Part shown: piece after piece, positions 24,640 to 32,991 of the stretch
Position numbering within the stretch: position 1 is the first letter of the stretch
Layout of the letters: each line of letters starts with the position of its first letter
Assembly: GCA_002344525.1 (NCBI GenBank)
Contig: DDTJ01000077.1
Span: 1 to 64,000, forward strand
DNA: 64,000 nt
From: Akkermansiaceae bacterium UBA2367
Lineage (GTDB): Bacteria; Verrucomicrobiota; Verrucomicrobiia; Verrucomicrobiales; DEV007
Direction: 5' to 3'
The notes under the pieces: generated by a model
Told to the model about the DNA's origin: nothing
The model's input: the letters and a program-made list of their open reading frames with translations, nothing else
The model's database searches: none
Made by a program: the position numbers and the translations under genes

Positions 24640-24741
24640 GATGAGGGGAACCTGATTGCGAACGGCTGCGACCTGGAGTATCTGAAAACATGGTCAGCCG
24701 CATTGAACCTGACAGATATGCTGACACGGGTTTTGCCGTGA
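24640..24741 (+). pseudogene. C-terminal remnant of a nucleotidyltransferase
   Basis: The frame ending with TGA at 24739-24741 reads DEGNLIANGCDLEYLKTWS and then AALNLTDMLTRVLP. The D-L-E-Y-L-x-x-W-A-x-x-L pattern is the typical C-terminus of small nucleotidyltransferase toxins. No catalytic G-S-x-D region is found upstream; the intact NYN gene ends 30 bases before. Its stop overlaps the GTG start of the next small frame as GTGA, so the two formed an operon. The assignment rests on a short stretch. Confidence 0.45.
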
Positions 24742-24951
24742 AGGACACGCCACCGGAGGTCAATGCGCGGCTTCTTTGCGGCGATGATGCGCAAGACGCC
24801 GGAGGAGCGCTTCCTGATGGGGCTGGACATGATGGCCACGGCCCGCCGACTGGTCTGGGCCAGCCTCGAAGGCGTCGGCACGAATGCGGAGCGGCGGGCG
24901 GCCTTCTTCCAGCGTTTCTACGGGATGCCGCTGCCGGAGGGGATGAAGTAG
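24738..24951 (+). pseudogene. Frameshifted small partner of the nucleotidyltransferase remnant
   Basis: From GTG 24738 the frame reads VKDTPPEVNAR. One base too many near 24768-24774 then throws it out. In the next frame the product continues FFAAMMRKTPEERFLMGLD, MMATARRLVWASLEGV and so on to a TAG at 24949-24951. Restored, it would be about 71 residues, matching a family I recall of small helical proteins with '(K)TPEERL-x-M-(G/A)-x-x-M'. An ATG at 24763 could still express the last 62 residues. Either the gene is broken or the base is a sequencing error. Confidence 0.5.
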
Positions 24952-25009
24952 TGGCGGCCTCCACCTCCCATGTGGCATCGGCATCTTGCCGATGGTCCCG
25001 GCGGAACCA

Positions 25010-25999
25010 TCACGCCACCCCGCTCGACGGACCCTTCACCGGATAATCCAACAGCGGCGCGGGCAGCGGATCGTGCGAACGGGTTCCGGCCTCCTCCGCC
25101 CGCCGCAACAGCACCGCGAATCCCCCCACCCCCGGCGAACGATGCGGGTAGTCGCGATACGCGGGAAAGTCCGCCAGCGGCGAACGCAATTCCGCGAGAT
25201 GCGGCACTTCCACCGGGGTGAACTCCGGCGAGCTTTCGAGGAATTTCCCCGCCACCCCTTCGTTCTCGCGCGGGCTGAAGGTGCAGGTCGTGTAGAGGAG
25301 AAAGCCGCCCGGAGCCATCGTCTCCGCCGCCGCCGCGAGGATGCGGAGCTGCCGCCGCGCGTTTCCCTTCACCGTCGAGGGATGGAAGCATCCCGGATTC
25401 GCGATCCCCTTCGCCAGCAGCGACTGCCCCGAGCAGGGCGCATCGACGAGACAGAGATCGAAGGCTCCCGGAGCGAACCGCGCGATCTCCTCCGCCGCGA
25501 GACGCTGGGTGAAGGCCCGCTCCACCCGGCAGCGCGAGAGATTGTGCCGCAGCGGCCCGAGCCGCCTCCCCTCCACCTCGTTCGCGAGGATCAGGCCCGG
25601 ACGCAGCAGGACCGAGGCGAGGATCGTCTTCCCGCCCGGCGCGGCGCAGAGATCGAGCACGCGCGGCTGTGGCGGCAGCGCCTCGCGGGCCGCCAGCATC
25701 GCCGACCCCGCCACCACCGAGGAGAAATCCAGCGGATAGACCTCCCCCGCCGCGTAGGCCGGGGCGAAGCCGATTTTCACCCCCGGTCGCACCAGCTCCA
25801 CCGCGTCGGGCAGCCAAGGCGGCAGCATCTCGCGCGGGACTGTCTCGAACTCCCCCTCGCGGCGCGGCACCGTCCACAGGATCGCCCCACTGCGGGGAGC
25901 GGGTTCGAGCAGGGCGCGCAGAAAGGCCCCCTGCGACTCCTCCGTCTCCGGAAAGAGCGCCTCGGCCGCCTTGCGCATCAGGTTCGTCGCTTCCATCAT
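25010..25999 (-). CDS. RsmB/RsmF-type RNA (cytosine-5)-methyltransferase
   Basis: A 329-residue SAM-dependent methyltransferase of the NOL1/NOP2/sun group, which places 5-methyl groups on rRNA or tRNA cytosines. The SAM-binding motif is VLDLCAAPGGKT (about 113-124). The two catalytic cysteines are in motif IV DAPCSG and motif VI YTTCTFSPRENE. There is no N-terminal NusB domain and no clear C-terminal PUA domain, so it is a minimal, RsmF-like enzyme whose exact site cannot be told. GGAG lies eight bases before ATG 25999; ATG 25996 is also possible. It diverges from the Mrp gene at 26069. Confidence 0.9.
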   Translation of the reverse strand: MMEATNLMRKAAEALFPETEESQGAFLRALLEPAPRSGAILWTVPRREGEFETVPREMLPPWLPDAVELVRPGVKIGFAPAYAAGEVYPLDFSSVVAGSAMLAAREALPPQPRVLDLCAAPGGKTILASVLLRPGLILANEVEGRRLGPLRHNLSRCRVERAFTQRLAAEEIARFAPGAFDLCLVDAPCSGQSLLAKGIANPGCFHPSTVKGNARRQLRILAAAAETMAPGGFLLYTTCTFSPRENEGVAGKFLESSPEFTPVEVPHLAELRSPLADFPAYRDYPHRSPGVGGFAVLLRRAEEAGTRSHDPLPAPLLDYPVKGPSSGVA

Positions 26000-26068
26000 T
26001 CCTATGTCTCCGCGCTGGACTTCGCGGCGTAATCGCCTATCGGGGAATCCCCTCCACGTCCACGGCCC

Positions 26069-27115
26069 ATGATCAACGAAGAATCCGTTCGGGAAAAGCT
26101 CCGTCAAGTCAACTACCCCGGCTTCAGCCGCGACATCCTCTCCTTCGGCCTCGTCAAGCGCATCGAGGTCGACGGCGGCGACATCACCGTGCTCGTCAGC
26201 CTCGCGACCCGCGACCCCGCCGTCCCCCGCGCCATCCACCAAGGCATCGAGGAGGCTCTCGCCACCCTCGAAGGCGCGGGGAAGATCGTCATCGACTTCG
26301 ACCTCAAGGACCCGCCCGAGCCCGTCGCCGGAAATCCCACCGCCGCGCAGATGTCCATTCCCGGTGTGAAAAAGATCGTCGCCGTGGCCAGCGGCAAGGG
26401 CGGCGTCGGCAAATCCACCGTCGCGACGAACCTTGCCATCGCCCTCGCCCGCACCGGGGCCAGGGTCGGCCTCTGCGACTGCGACCTCTACGGACCCAGC
26501 ATCGCCCTCATGCTCGGCGCGGCCGACCAGCAGCCCATGGCCACGGACCGCAACGAGATCGTCCCCATCGAGGCGCACGGCATCAAGGCCATTTCCATGG
26601 GTTTCCTTCTCGAGGACGACTCGCCCGTGATCGTGCGCGGCCCCCTCGCGACGCGCTACACCCAGCAGTTCCTGCGGCAGTGCCTCTGGGGCGATCTCGA
26701 CTGCCTCGTCCTCGACCTGCCTCCCGGCACCGGCGACATCCAGCTCACCATCGTCCAGACCGTGGCCGTGGACGGCAGCGTCATCGTCACGACCCCGCAA
26801 GAGGTCGCCCTGATCGACGCCCGCAAAGCCGTCTCCATGTTCCAGAAGGTCAACGTGCCCATCAGCGGCCTCGTCGAGAACATGGCCTGGTTCGAGTGCG
26901 ACCACGGGACGAAATACCCCATTTTCGGCGAAGGTGGCGGCAAGGCCGAGGCCGAACGTCTCGGCGTGCCCTTGCTGGCGCAAATCCCCCTCGACATCGA
27001 GACCCGCGCCCGAGCCGACCGCGGCGAACCCGTTGCCCTGCTCGACCCGGCGGCGAACGCAATCTCGGCGGCGTTTGCAAGGCTGGCCGAGGGGGTGATG
27101 GCGGCGGTGAGGTGA
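26069..27115 (+). CDS. Mrp/ApbC-family iron-sulfur cluster carrier ATPase
   Basis: A 348-residue P-loop ATPase of the Mrp/NBP35 family that carries iron-sulfur clusters to target proteins. The N-terminal DUF59/MIP18-like domain occupies 1-85. The deviant Walker A is SGKGGVGKST (about 108-117), and switch regions DCDLYGPS and DLPPGTGD follow. In the segment where most members have C-P-x-C this one reads ENMAWFECDHGTKYPIFG, with a single Cys. The bridging cluster site is therefore altered, as in some other bacterial lineages. The gene ends in a region with three perfect hairpins, convergent with aspartate kinase. Confidence 0.92.
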   Translation: MINEESVREKLRQVNYPGFSRDILSFGLVKRIEVDGGDITVLVSLATRDPAVPRAIHQGIEEALATLEGAGKIVIDFDLKDPPEPVAGNPTAAQMSIPGVKKIVAVASGKGGVGKSTVATNLAIALARTGARVGLCDCDLYGPSIALMLGAADQQPMATDRNEIVPIEAHGIKAISMGFLLEDDSPVIVRGPLATRYTQQFLRQCLWGDLDCLVLDLPPGTGDIQLTIVQTVAVDGSVIVTTPQEVALIDARKAVSMFQKVNVPISGLVENMAWFECDHGTKYPIFGEGGGKAEAERLGVPLLAQIPLDIETRARADRGEPVALLDPAANAISAAFARLAEGVMAAVR

Positions 27116-27149
27116 GGCAAGAGGGTTGGGTCGGAGGCTGGACCCTGTT

Positions 27150-27299
27150 GGGGGCTTTCCCAAGCCCCCTTGACTCGCTAGTGGTTCATTCCAGCAAAGA
27201 TAATGGATGAGGGGGGAAAAACGCGCCAGCGCTGTGGCTGGCCTCACTGAGGCCGGATCGGGCGTCCAAACGACGTTCGACCGGGGTCAATGACCCCGG
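27150..27299. terminator. Three perfect hairpins between convergent genes
   Basis: GGGGGCTT (27150-27157) pairs perfectly with AAGCCCCC (27162-27169) around a 4-base loop. GGCCTC (27240-27245) pairs with GAGGCC (27249-27254). CCGGGGTCA (27281-27289) pairs with TGACCCCGG (27291-27299), immediately downstream of the aspartate kinase stop. None has a T-run, but their placement between convergent mrp and aspartate kinase genes suggests bidirectional termination or transcript protection. Confidence 0.5.
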
Positions 27300-28526
27300 C
27301 TACAACGCTCCCAGCCCGAAGGCCTCGTGGACCACGTTCGCGGCGCGGTCGATGTCGCCCTCGGCGACGGTCACGGAGATCTTGATTTCGGAGGTGGAGA
27401 TCATCTCGATGTTCACCCCGGCGTCGGCGAGCGCCTTGAACATCTCCGCGGCGACGCCGGAATGCGAGCGCATCCCGATGCCCACGGCGCTGAGCTTGGC
27501 GATGCCGTCCTGCGCCTCCAAGGTGACGCCCTCGCCGAGCTCGGCCAGCACGGGGCGCAGGGCCGCCTCGGCCTTGGCCACGTCGTCCTTGGGCACGGTG
27601 AAGGAGATGTCGGTGATGCCCGTCTTCGAGACGTTCTGCACGATCATGTCGACGAGGATGTTCGCCCCGGCCACCGCGCCGAAAATGCGGCTCGCCGTGC
27701 CGGGGAGGTCCTTCACCCCTCCGATGGTGACCTTCGCTTGGGCACGTTCGAGGCTGACGCCGCGGATGACAACGGATTCCATGCTCATGGTTTCTTCTTT
27801 GACGAGGGTTCCCGGATTCTGGTTGAGGCTGCTGCGCACCTCGAAGGTGACGCCGAACTTTTTGGCGAACTCGACGGAGCGCGACTGCATCACCTTCGAA
27901 CCCGAACTGGCCATTTCGAGGAGTTCGTCGTAGCTGATCTCGTCGATCTTGCGCGCGCCGGGCACGACGCGGGGGTCGCAGGTGTAGACGCCGTCCACGT
28001 CGGTGTAGATCTGGCAAAGGTCCGCGTCGATGGCGGCGGCCATGGCGATGGCGGTCAGGTCCGACCCGCCGCGACCGAGCGTGGTGATGTTCCCGTCCCG
28101 CGTCTTGCCTTGGAAACCGGCGAGAATGACGATGTTGCCCGCGTCGAGCAGTTCGTGGACGCCGTGGGGCGTGATGTTGGAGATGCGGGCCTTCGTGTGG
28201 ACCCCGTCGGTCACGATCCCCGCCTGCGCCCCGGTGAGGGAGACGGCCTTGGCCCCCATCGAGTGCAGGGCCATCGCGGTGAGGGCGATGGTGGTCTGCT
28301 CGCCCGTGGCGAGGAGCACGTCCATCTCGCGCTCGGAGGGCTGCGCCGAGCCGGTGACCTCGTCGGCGAGCTTGATGAGGTTGTTCGTGACCCCGGCCAT
28401 GGCCGAGACGACCGCGACGACCTGGTTGCCCGCCTGCTGCGTCTCAAGGATGCGCCGCGCGACGTTGCGGATCCGCTCGGGCGTGCCGACGGAGGTGCCG
28501 CCGTATTTCTGGACGATGAGGCTCAC
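27300..28526 (-). CDS. lysC: Aspartate kinase
   Basis: Aspartate kinase phosphorylates L-aspartate, the first step to lysine, threonine, methionine and diaminopimelate. The 408-residue length fits the class with two ACT domains. It starts with GTG at 28526 and has the N-terminal VQKYGGTSVGTPERIRNVA motif. The kinase core includes GRGGSDLTAIAMAAAI and ADLCQIYTDVDGVYTCDPR. The two C-terminal ACT domains (about 265-400, with VSKTGITDISFTVPKDD and GVNIEMISTSEIKISV) mediate feedback control by lysine and/or threonine. The gene stands alone, so the partner enzymes must be elsewhere. The N-terminal motif and GTG start agree with homologues beginning MxLIVQKYGG. Confidence 0.96.
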   Translation of the reverse strand: MSLIVQKYGGTSVGTPERIRNVARRILETQQAGNQVVAVVSAMAGVTNNLIKLADEVTGSAQPSEREMDVLLATGEQTTIALTAMALHSMGAKAVSLTGAQAGIVTDGVHTKARISNITPHGVHELLDAGNIVILAGFQGKTRDGNITTLGRGGSDLTAIAMAAAIDADLCQIYTDVDGVYTCDPRVVPGARKIDEISYDELLEMASSGSKVMQSRSVEFAKKFGVTFEVRSSLNQNPGTLVKEETMSMESVVIRGVSLERAQAKVTIGGVKDLPGTASRIFGAVAGANILVDMIVQNVSKTGITDISFTVPKDDVAKAEAALRPVLAELGEGVTLEAQDGIAKLSAVGIGMRSHSGVAAEMFKALADAGVNIEMISTSEIKISVTVAEGDIDRAANVVHEAFGLGAL

Positions 28527-28625
28527 GGAGCTTTCTGGAGGAGGTGGGAGGAGGGATTAATGCCTCAGCTTGCGGGTTTGTCCAATGTCGTTTCGTCCTT
28601 GCCTCCCCGGAAAGGAAATGCGGGA

Positions 28626-28654
28626 TTGCGTGCCTGTCGTCGTCGTGGCATTTT
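28626..28654 (+). promoter_or_regulatory. Candidate promoter of the Uma2 gene
   Basis: TTGCGT (28626-28631) and CATTTT (28649-28654) are 17 bases apart, with the ATG at 28664. The -35 box is identical to that proposed for vapB. The -10 box is imperfect, so confidence is moderate; again the leader would be only a few bases long. Confidence 0.35.
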
Positions 28655-28663
28655 TCCCGCGAA

Positions 28664-29242
28664 ATGGAGGCGGAGAAATTCAATCTGGAAACGGTCGAGG
28701 AGTATCTTGAGGCTGAGAAGACCCGCGATCCGAAGCACGAATATCTCGCCGGGACCGTCCATGCGATGAGCGGGGCGAGCCGGCGACACAACGTGATCGG
28801 AGGTCGCATCTATTCCGTTTTCGTCCAGCGCATGGGAAAAGGCCCTTGCGAAGCCTATCTCGCCGATGTGAAAGTCCGCGTCCGCACGAAGGCCGGCGTT
28901 TTCTTCTACTATCCCGACGTGATGGTGGGCTGCGACCCGACGGACCGTCACGAATACTATTTGGATCGACCCTTGATCCTGTTCGAAGTCACCAGCGCCT
29001 CGACCGAATCGACGGACCGCCGCGAGAAGCTGCTCGCCTATCAGGGGATCGCTTCGCTCCGGCATTATGTGATCGTGTCCCAGACGAAGCGTGCGGTCGA
29101 ATGGTTCCGGCGGGCGGGGGATGGTTGGGAGAAGGTGCGGCTCACCGGGCCGGACGACGCCCTCGACTTCCCGGAGATCAGCGTCTCGCTGAGGCTGGAG
29201 GAGATCTACGAGGGGATCGAATTCGAAGAAGCGGGACGATGA
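28664..29242 (+). CDS. Uma2-family (DUF820) putative endonuclease-fold protein
   Basis: A 192-residue protein of the Uma2/DUF820 family, which has a PD-(D/E)XK nuclease-like fold and unknown targets. Family features are the start FNLETVEEYLEAEKTRDPKH, the GTVHAMSGASRRHNVIGGRI segment, the catalytic-like strand YYPDVMVGCDP (Asp) followed by LILFEVTSAST (Glu) and RREKLLAYQGIASLRHYVIV. ATG 28664 is used because similarity begins there. Its stop overlaps the start of a beta-helix protein gene as ATGA. Uma2 genes are usually multicopy and not conserved in context, so the coupling may be accidental. Confidence 0.85.
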   Translation: MEAEKFNLETVEEYLEAEKTRDPKHEYLAGTVHAMSGASRRHNVIGGRIYSVFVQRMGKGPCEAYLADVKVRVRTKAGVFFYYPDVMVGCDPTDRHEYYLDRPLILFEVTSASTESTDRREKLLAYQGIASLRHYVIVSQTKRAVEWFRRAGDGWEKVRLTGPDDALDFPEISVSLRLEEIYEGIEFEEAGR

Positions 29243-30297
29243 AACGTTTCCTCTTCGCCGTCGCGATGTTAGCGGGCGGTTCCGTCTCCGCCGCCGAGAT
29301 CGTGGTGCATTCCCCGGAGGAGCTCCGCGCCGCCCTCGCGAAGCTCGCCGACGGCGACACGCTCAAGATCGCGCCGGGCGAGTATCCGGGCGGACATTAC
29401 GTCGCCGGGATCGCGAATCTCACCGTCACCGCGCTCGATCCCGCCGATCCGCCGGAGTTCGTCGGCGAGGCCAACGCGTGGCTCTTCTCCCGCTGTCCCG
29501 GCCTGACGGTGAGCCATCTGCGGACGCGCGGGCAGACGGCGAACGGCGTCAATCTCGACGACGGCGGGGACCGGGAGAACCTAGTCGAGGGGATCACGCT
29601 GGAGCGTCTCGAAATCCGCGAGGTCGGGCCTCGGGGCAACCACGACGGGATCAAGGGCTCGGGCCTCGCCGGGTTGACGATCCGCGACTGCCTCGTCGAA
29701 GGCTGGGGCGGGCAGGGGATCGATCTGGTCGGCTGCCACCGTTCGCTCATCACAGGCTGCCGTTTCGTGGGGAAGGAGGGTTTCACCGCGAGCGCCGGAG
29801 TCCAGATCAAGGGCGGCAGTTCGGAAGTGACGGTGGAGAACTGCCATTTCCAGAACGCGGGGGAGCGCCCCCTCAATCTCGGCGGCTCGACCGGGCTCGA
29901 CTACTTCCGCCCGCCCGGAGCGAAGCACGAGGCCGCCCGTCTCGTCGCTCGCGGCAACACCATCGAGGGCGGCCTTTGCGCGGCGGCCTTCGTCGGGGTG
30001 GACGGGGCGGAGTTCACGGACAACACGATCCTCTTTCCCGAGCGGTGGATCTTCCGCATCCTGCAGGAGACGGCCGCGCCGGACTTCGTCCCCTGCCGGA
30101 ATGTGCGGATCGCGGGCAACCGCGTCGTCTTCCGCCGTTCGCAGATTCGCGTCGAGGTCAATGTCGGGGGCGGGACCGCGCCGGAGACCTTCGCTTTCGA
30201 GGGCAACCGCTGGTTCGCCGAGGACCGCCCCGAGGCCTCGGCACTGCGGCTTCCGGTCGAGGAGAAGGACGGCGTCCACGGGAGCGATCCCCGGTGA
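29239..30297 (+). CDS. Secreted right-handed beta-helix protein
   Basis: A 352-residue exported protein. Residues 1-18 are a signal peptide (MKRFLFAVAMLAGGSVSA). The rest is a parallel beta-helix of the pectate lyase/polysaccharide lyase 6-like type, with PbH1-style repeats such as GLTVSHLRTRG, GLAGLTIRDCLVEGWGGQGI, CHRSLITGCRFVG and EVTVENCHFQNAG. A DGDTLKIAPGEYPGG start is typical of chondroitinase-B-like and alginate-lyase-like helices. Catalytic residues cannot be assigned by eye, so it may be a lyase or an inactive binder. It starts within the stop of the Uma2 gene and converges with cutA one base later. Confidence 0.8.
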   Translation: MKRFLFAVAMLAGGSVSAAEIVVHSPEELRAALAKLADGDTLKIAPGEYPGGHYVAGIANLTVTALDPADPPEFVGEANAWLFSRCPGLTVSHLRTRGQTANGVNLDDGGDRENLVEGITLERLEIREVGPRGNHDGIKGSGLAGLTIRDCLVEGWGGQGIDLVGCHRSLITGCRFVGKEGFTASAGVQIKGGSSEVTVENCHFQNAGERPLNLGGSTGLDYFRPPGAKHEAARLVARGNTIEGGLCAAAFVGVDGAEFTDNTILFPERWIFRILQETAAPDFVPCRNVRIAGNRVVFRRSQIRVEVNVGGGTAPETFAFEGNRWFAEDRPEASALRLPVEEKDGVHGSDPR

Positions 30298-30298
30298 G

Positions 30299-30661
30299 TC
30301 ATCGGCCCGGTGGCGATTCGGTCGATACCCCGTTCCGCACCCAGCCCAGATAATCGGACGATCCGTCGGTGGGCGGGATCACGAGCAGTTCGGGCAATTC
30401 GTAGGGATGCAGCGAACGCAGCGAGGCCTCCAGTTCCGGCAGGCGGGCGCGGGTCGTCTTGACGAGGGCGAGGATCTCCGCGCCCGTCTCCACCTTCCCC
30501 TCCCAGCGATAGAGGGACTCGACCCCGGGGACGAGGTTGACGCAAGCGGCGAGCCGCGATTCGACCCAGTGTCCGCCGATGCGGTGCGCGCTCTCCTGGT
30601 CGGGAAAGGTTGTGATGAGGATCACGACCTCGTCCTCGCCGCCGTTTTGCCTTTCGATCAT
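30299..30661 (-). CDS. cutA: CutA divalent-cation tolerance protein
   Basis: A 120-residue member of the CutA1 family, small trimeric ferredoxin-like proteins linked to divalent metal tolerance. The family motifs are clear: VVILITTFPDQESA, RLAACVNLVPGVESLYRWEGKV split over about 32-52, EILALVKTTRARLPELE, and the terminal SLHPYELPELLVIP. ATG 30661 gives a slightly long N-terminus (MIERQNGGEDEV) compared with the family. The function in metal homeostasis is not well defined. It diverges from the FAD oxidoreductase with a region of about 180 bases between starts. Confidence 0.93.
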   Translation of the reverse strand: MIERQNGGEDEVVILITTFPDQESAHRIGGHWVESRLAACVNLVPGVESLYRWEGKVETGAEILALVKTTRARLPELEASLRSLHPYELPELLVIPPTDGSSDYLGWVRNGVSTESPPGR

Positions 30662-30799
30662 GGTCTTGGAGAAAGCCCATGGATGGAATGGAAGCGGCCT
30701 TTCCGCAAGCCTTCTCCGCTGCGGGACCCACCCCGAGGGCCGGGCGTGATTCCCCCGCGCCGCCTTTCGGTCACAAAAAAATCGGCGCGAACTGGGTGC

Positions 30800-30828
30800 T
30801 TGTCTTCGCCGCTCCGGATTCCTATGCT
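30800..30828 (+). promoter_or_regulatory. Promoter of the FAD oxidoreductase gene
   Basis: TTGTCT (30800-30805), 17 bases, TATGCT (30823-30828). The -10 box contains the upstream in-frame ATG (30824), which therefore cannot be translated from this promoter. The next ATG, 30842, follows 13 bases later and starts a clean signal peptide. Confidence 0.5.
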
Positions 30829-30841
30829 TCGCAAAAGCTTT

Positions 30842-32968
30842 ATGAAAACCCTTCCCCGCGCCCTCGCCGCCTTCCTCGCCCTCGCCCTGTCCCTCGCGCC
30901 GCTCGCCGCGCAGGAGGGGAAAGCCCTCGAACGCGACTTCGTCGTCTACGGCGGCACCTGCGCCGCCGTCATCGCCGCGGTGCAGGCGAAGAAGATGGGC
31001 AAGTCCGTCGTCGTCGTCAGCCCCGACAAGCACCTCGGGGGCCTGTCCAGCGGTGGCCTCGGCTTCACCGACACGGGCAACAAGGCAGTCATCGGCGGTC
31101 TCTCCCGCGACTTCTACCACCGCGTCTGGCTCGAATACCAGAAGCCGGAAACTTGGAAGTGGCAGAAGCCCGGGGAATACGGGAACAAAGGCCAAGGCAC
31201 CCCCGCGATGGACGGCGAGAACCGCACCATGTGGATTTTCGAGCCGAGCGTGGCCGAGAAGGTCTTCGAGGACTACGTGAAGGAATTCGACATCGAGGTC
31301 CACCGCGACGAATGGCTCGATCGCGAGAAGGGCGTCGTCGTCACGGACGGGGCGATCCGCTCGATCACCACGCTCAGCGGCAAGACCTACGCCGGGAAAA
31401 TCTTTTTCGACGCCACCTACGAGGGCGACCTCATCGCCGCCGCCGGGGTCGATTACCATGTCGGGCGCGAGGCCAATTCGGTCTACGGCGAGGAATGGAA
31501 CGGCGTCCAAGTCGGCGTGCTCCACCACCGCCACCATTTCGACACGATCGACACCCGCATCAGCCCCTACGTCGATCCCAGCGATCCTGCGAGCGGCGTC
31601 CTCGCCCGCATCAGCACGGAAGACCCCGGTGTGAAGGGCGAGGGCGACCACCGCGTCCAGGCCTACTGCTTCCGCATGTGCCTGACGAACCGTCCCGAGA
31701 ACCGCATCCCCTTCCCCAAACCCGAGCGCTACGACCCGACCCAATACGAATTGCTCCTGCGCATCTTCGAGGCAGGCTGGCGCGAGACCTTCGGCAAGTT
31801 CGACCCCATCCCGAACCACAAAACCGACACGAACAACCACGGCCCCTTCAGCACCGACAACATCGGCTACAACTACGACTACCCCGAGGCCAGCTACGAG
31901 AAGCGCCGCGAGATCATCGCGGAGCACGAGACCTACCAGAAAGGCTGGCTCTACTTCATCGCCAACGACCCCCGCGTGCCCAAGGACGTGCAGGACGAGA
32001 TGAAGCAATGGGGCCTGCCCAAGGACGAGTTCACCGACAACGGCAACTGGTCGCACCAGCTCTACATACGCGAGGCCCGCCGCATGGTCGGCCACTACGT
32101 CATGACCGAGAACGAACTGCGGAAAAAGAAACCCACGCCCGAGTCCGTCGGCATGGGTTCCTACACCATCGACTCGCACAACGTGCAGCGCTACATCACG
32201 CCGGAAGGCCATGTGCAGAACGAGGGCGACATCGGCGTGAGCACCCGAGGTCCCTACGAGATCGCCTACGGCTCGCTCGTGCCTAGGAAGGAGCAGTGCG
32301 TGAACCTGATGGTGCCCGTCTGCGTCTCCAGTTCGCACATCGCCTTCGGCTCCATCCGCATGGAGCCCGTCTTCATGATCCTCGCCCAGAGCGCCGCCAC
32401 CGCCGCGTCGCTGGCGCTCGACAGCGGCGTCGCGGTGCAGGATGTCGATTACGCCGCCCTGCGCGAACGGCTCCTCGCCGACGGGCAGATCCTCCAATAC
32501 GACGATCCCAACCAACGCGGAGCCAATCCGGCGAAGCTGCCGGGCATCGTGGTCGACGAGGAGGCGGCAGAGCTCGTCGGCAGTTGGGAAGAGAGCGCTT
32601 CGGCCAAGGAATACGTCGGCTTCGGCTACCACCACGACGGCAACGCCAACAAGCGTAAGGCCAAGGCCATCTTCACCACGACGATTCCCGAGGCGGGCAC
32701 CTACGCCGTCCGTCTCGCCTACCCGCCGAACAACAACCGCGCCAAGGCAGTGAAAGTGCTGATCGTGAAAATAAAAAAACTGGGCGGTCCCGGCAGGCTC
32801 TTCGATGAGGTCGAGGTCGATCAGACCAAGGCCCCCTCGGACGGCCTTTTCCACCACCTCGCCACGCAGGAGTTCGCAGCAGGCGACAAGGCGGCGGTCA
32901 TCGTCTCCAACGAGGACACCGAAGGCTACGTCGTCATCGACGCGGTGCAGTGGCTGAAGGTGGATTGA
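30842..32968 (+). CDS. Secreted FAD-dependent oxidoreductase with golvesin-like tail
   Basis: A 708-residue exported flavoprotein. The signal peptide is MKTLPRALAAFLALALSLAP. The FAD-binding domain begins DFVVYGGTCAAVIAAVQAKK, a G-G-T-x-A-G/A-V variant of the dinucleotide fold typical of the FAD_oxidored family. HLGGLSSGGLGFTDTG follows, and a late IRMEPVFMILAQSAATAASLA closes the fold. The last 135 residues (GSWEESASAKEYVGFGYHHD onwards) form a golvesin/xanthan-lyase-type beta-sandwich that probably binds carbohydrate. Such proteins are common in planctomycetes and verrucomicrobia; the substrate is unknown. I chose ATG 30842 because ATG 30824 lies in the likely -10 box. It diverges from cutA. 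Confidence 0.87.
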   Translation: MKTLPRALAAFLALALSLAPLAAQEGKALERDFVVYGGTCAAVIAAVQAKKMGKSVVVVSPDKHLGGLSSGGLGFTDTGNKAVIGGLSRDFYHRVWLEYQKPETWKWQKPGEYGNKGQGTPAMDGENRTMWIFEPSVAEKVFEDYVKEFDIEVHRDEWLDREKGVVVTDGAIRSITTLSGKTYAGKIFFDATYEGDLIAAAGVDYHVGREANSVYGEEWNGVQVGVLHHRHHFDTIDTRISPYVDPSDPASGVLARISTEDPGVKGEGDHRVQAYCFRMCLTNRPENRIPFPKPERYDPTQYELLLRIFEAGWRETFGKFDPIPNHKTDTNNHGPFSTDNIGYNYDYPEASYEKRREIIAEHETYQKGWLYFIANDPRVPKDVQDEMKQWGLPKDEFTDNGNWSHQLYIREARRMVGHYVMTENELRKKKPTPESVGMGSYTIDSHNVQRYITPEGHVQNEGDIGVSTRGPYEIAYGSLVPRKEQCVNLMVPVCVSSSHIAFGSIRMEPVFMILAQSAATAASLALDSGVAVQDVDYAALRERLLADGQILQYDDPNQRGANPAKLPGIVVDEEAAELVGSWEESASAKEYVGFGYHHDGNANKRKAKAIFTTTIPEAGTYAVRLAYPPNNNRAKAVKVLIVKIKKLGGPGRLFDEVEVDQTKAPSDGLFHHLATQEFAAGDKAAVIVSNEDTEGYVVIDAVQWLKVD

Positions 32969-32991
32969 GCCACATCGGAAACGATTGGGGA

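Noticed and set aside
24690..24737. ATG 24690 as start of the small partner gene
   Set aside because: The residues before VKDTPPEV are the shifted reading of the nucleotidyltransferase tail. The GTG at 24738 with GTGA overlap is more natural.
27327..28769. 480-codon plus-strand frame over aspartate kinase
   Set aside because: It is a shadow of a well-recognised enzyme, with no domain of its own.
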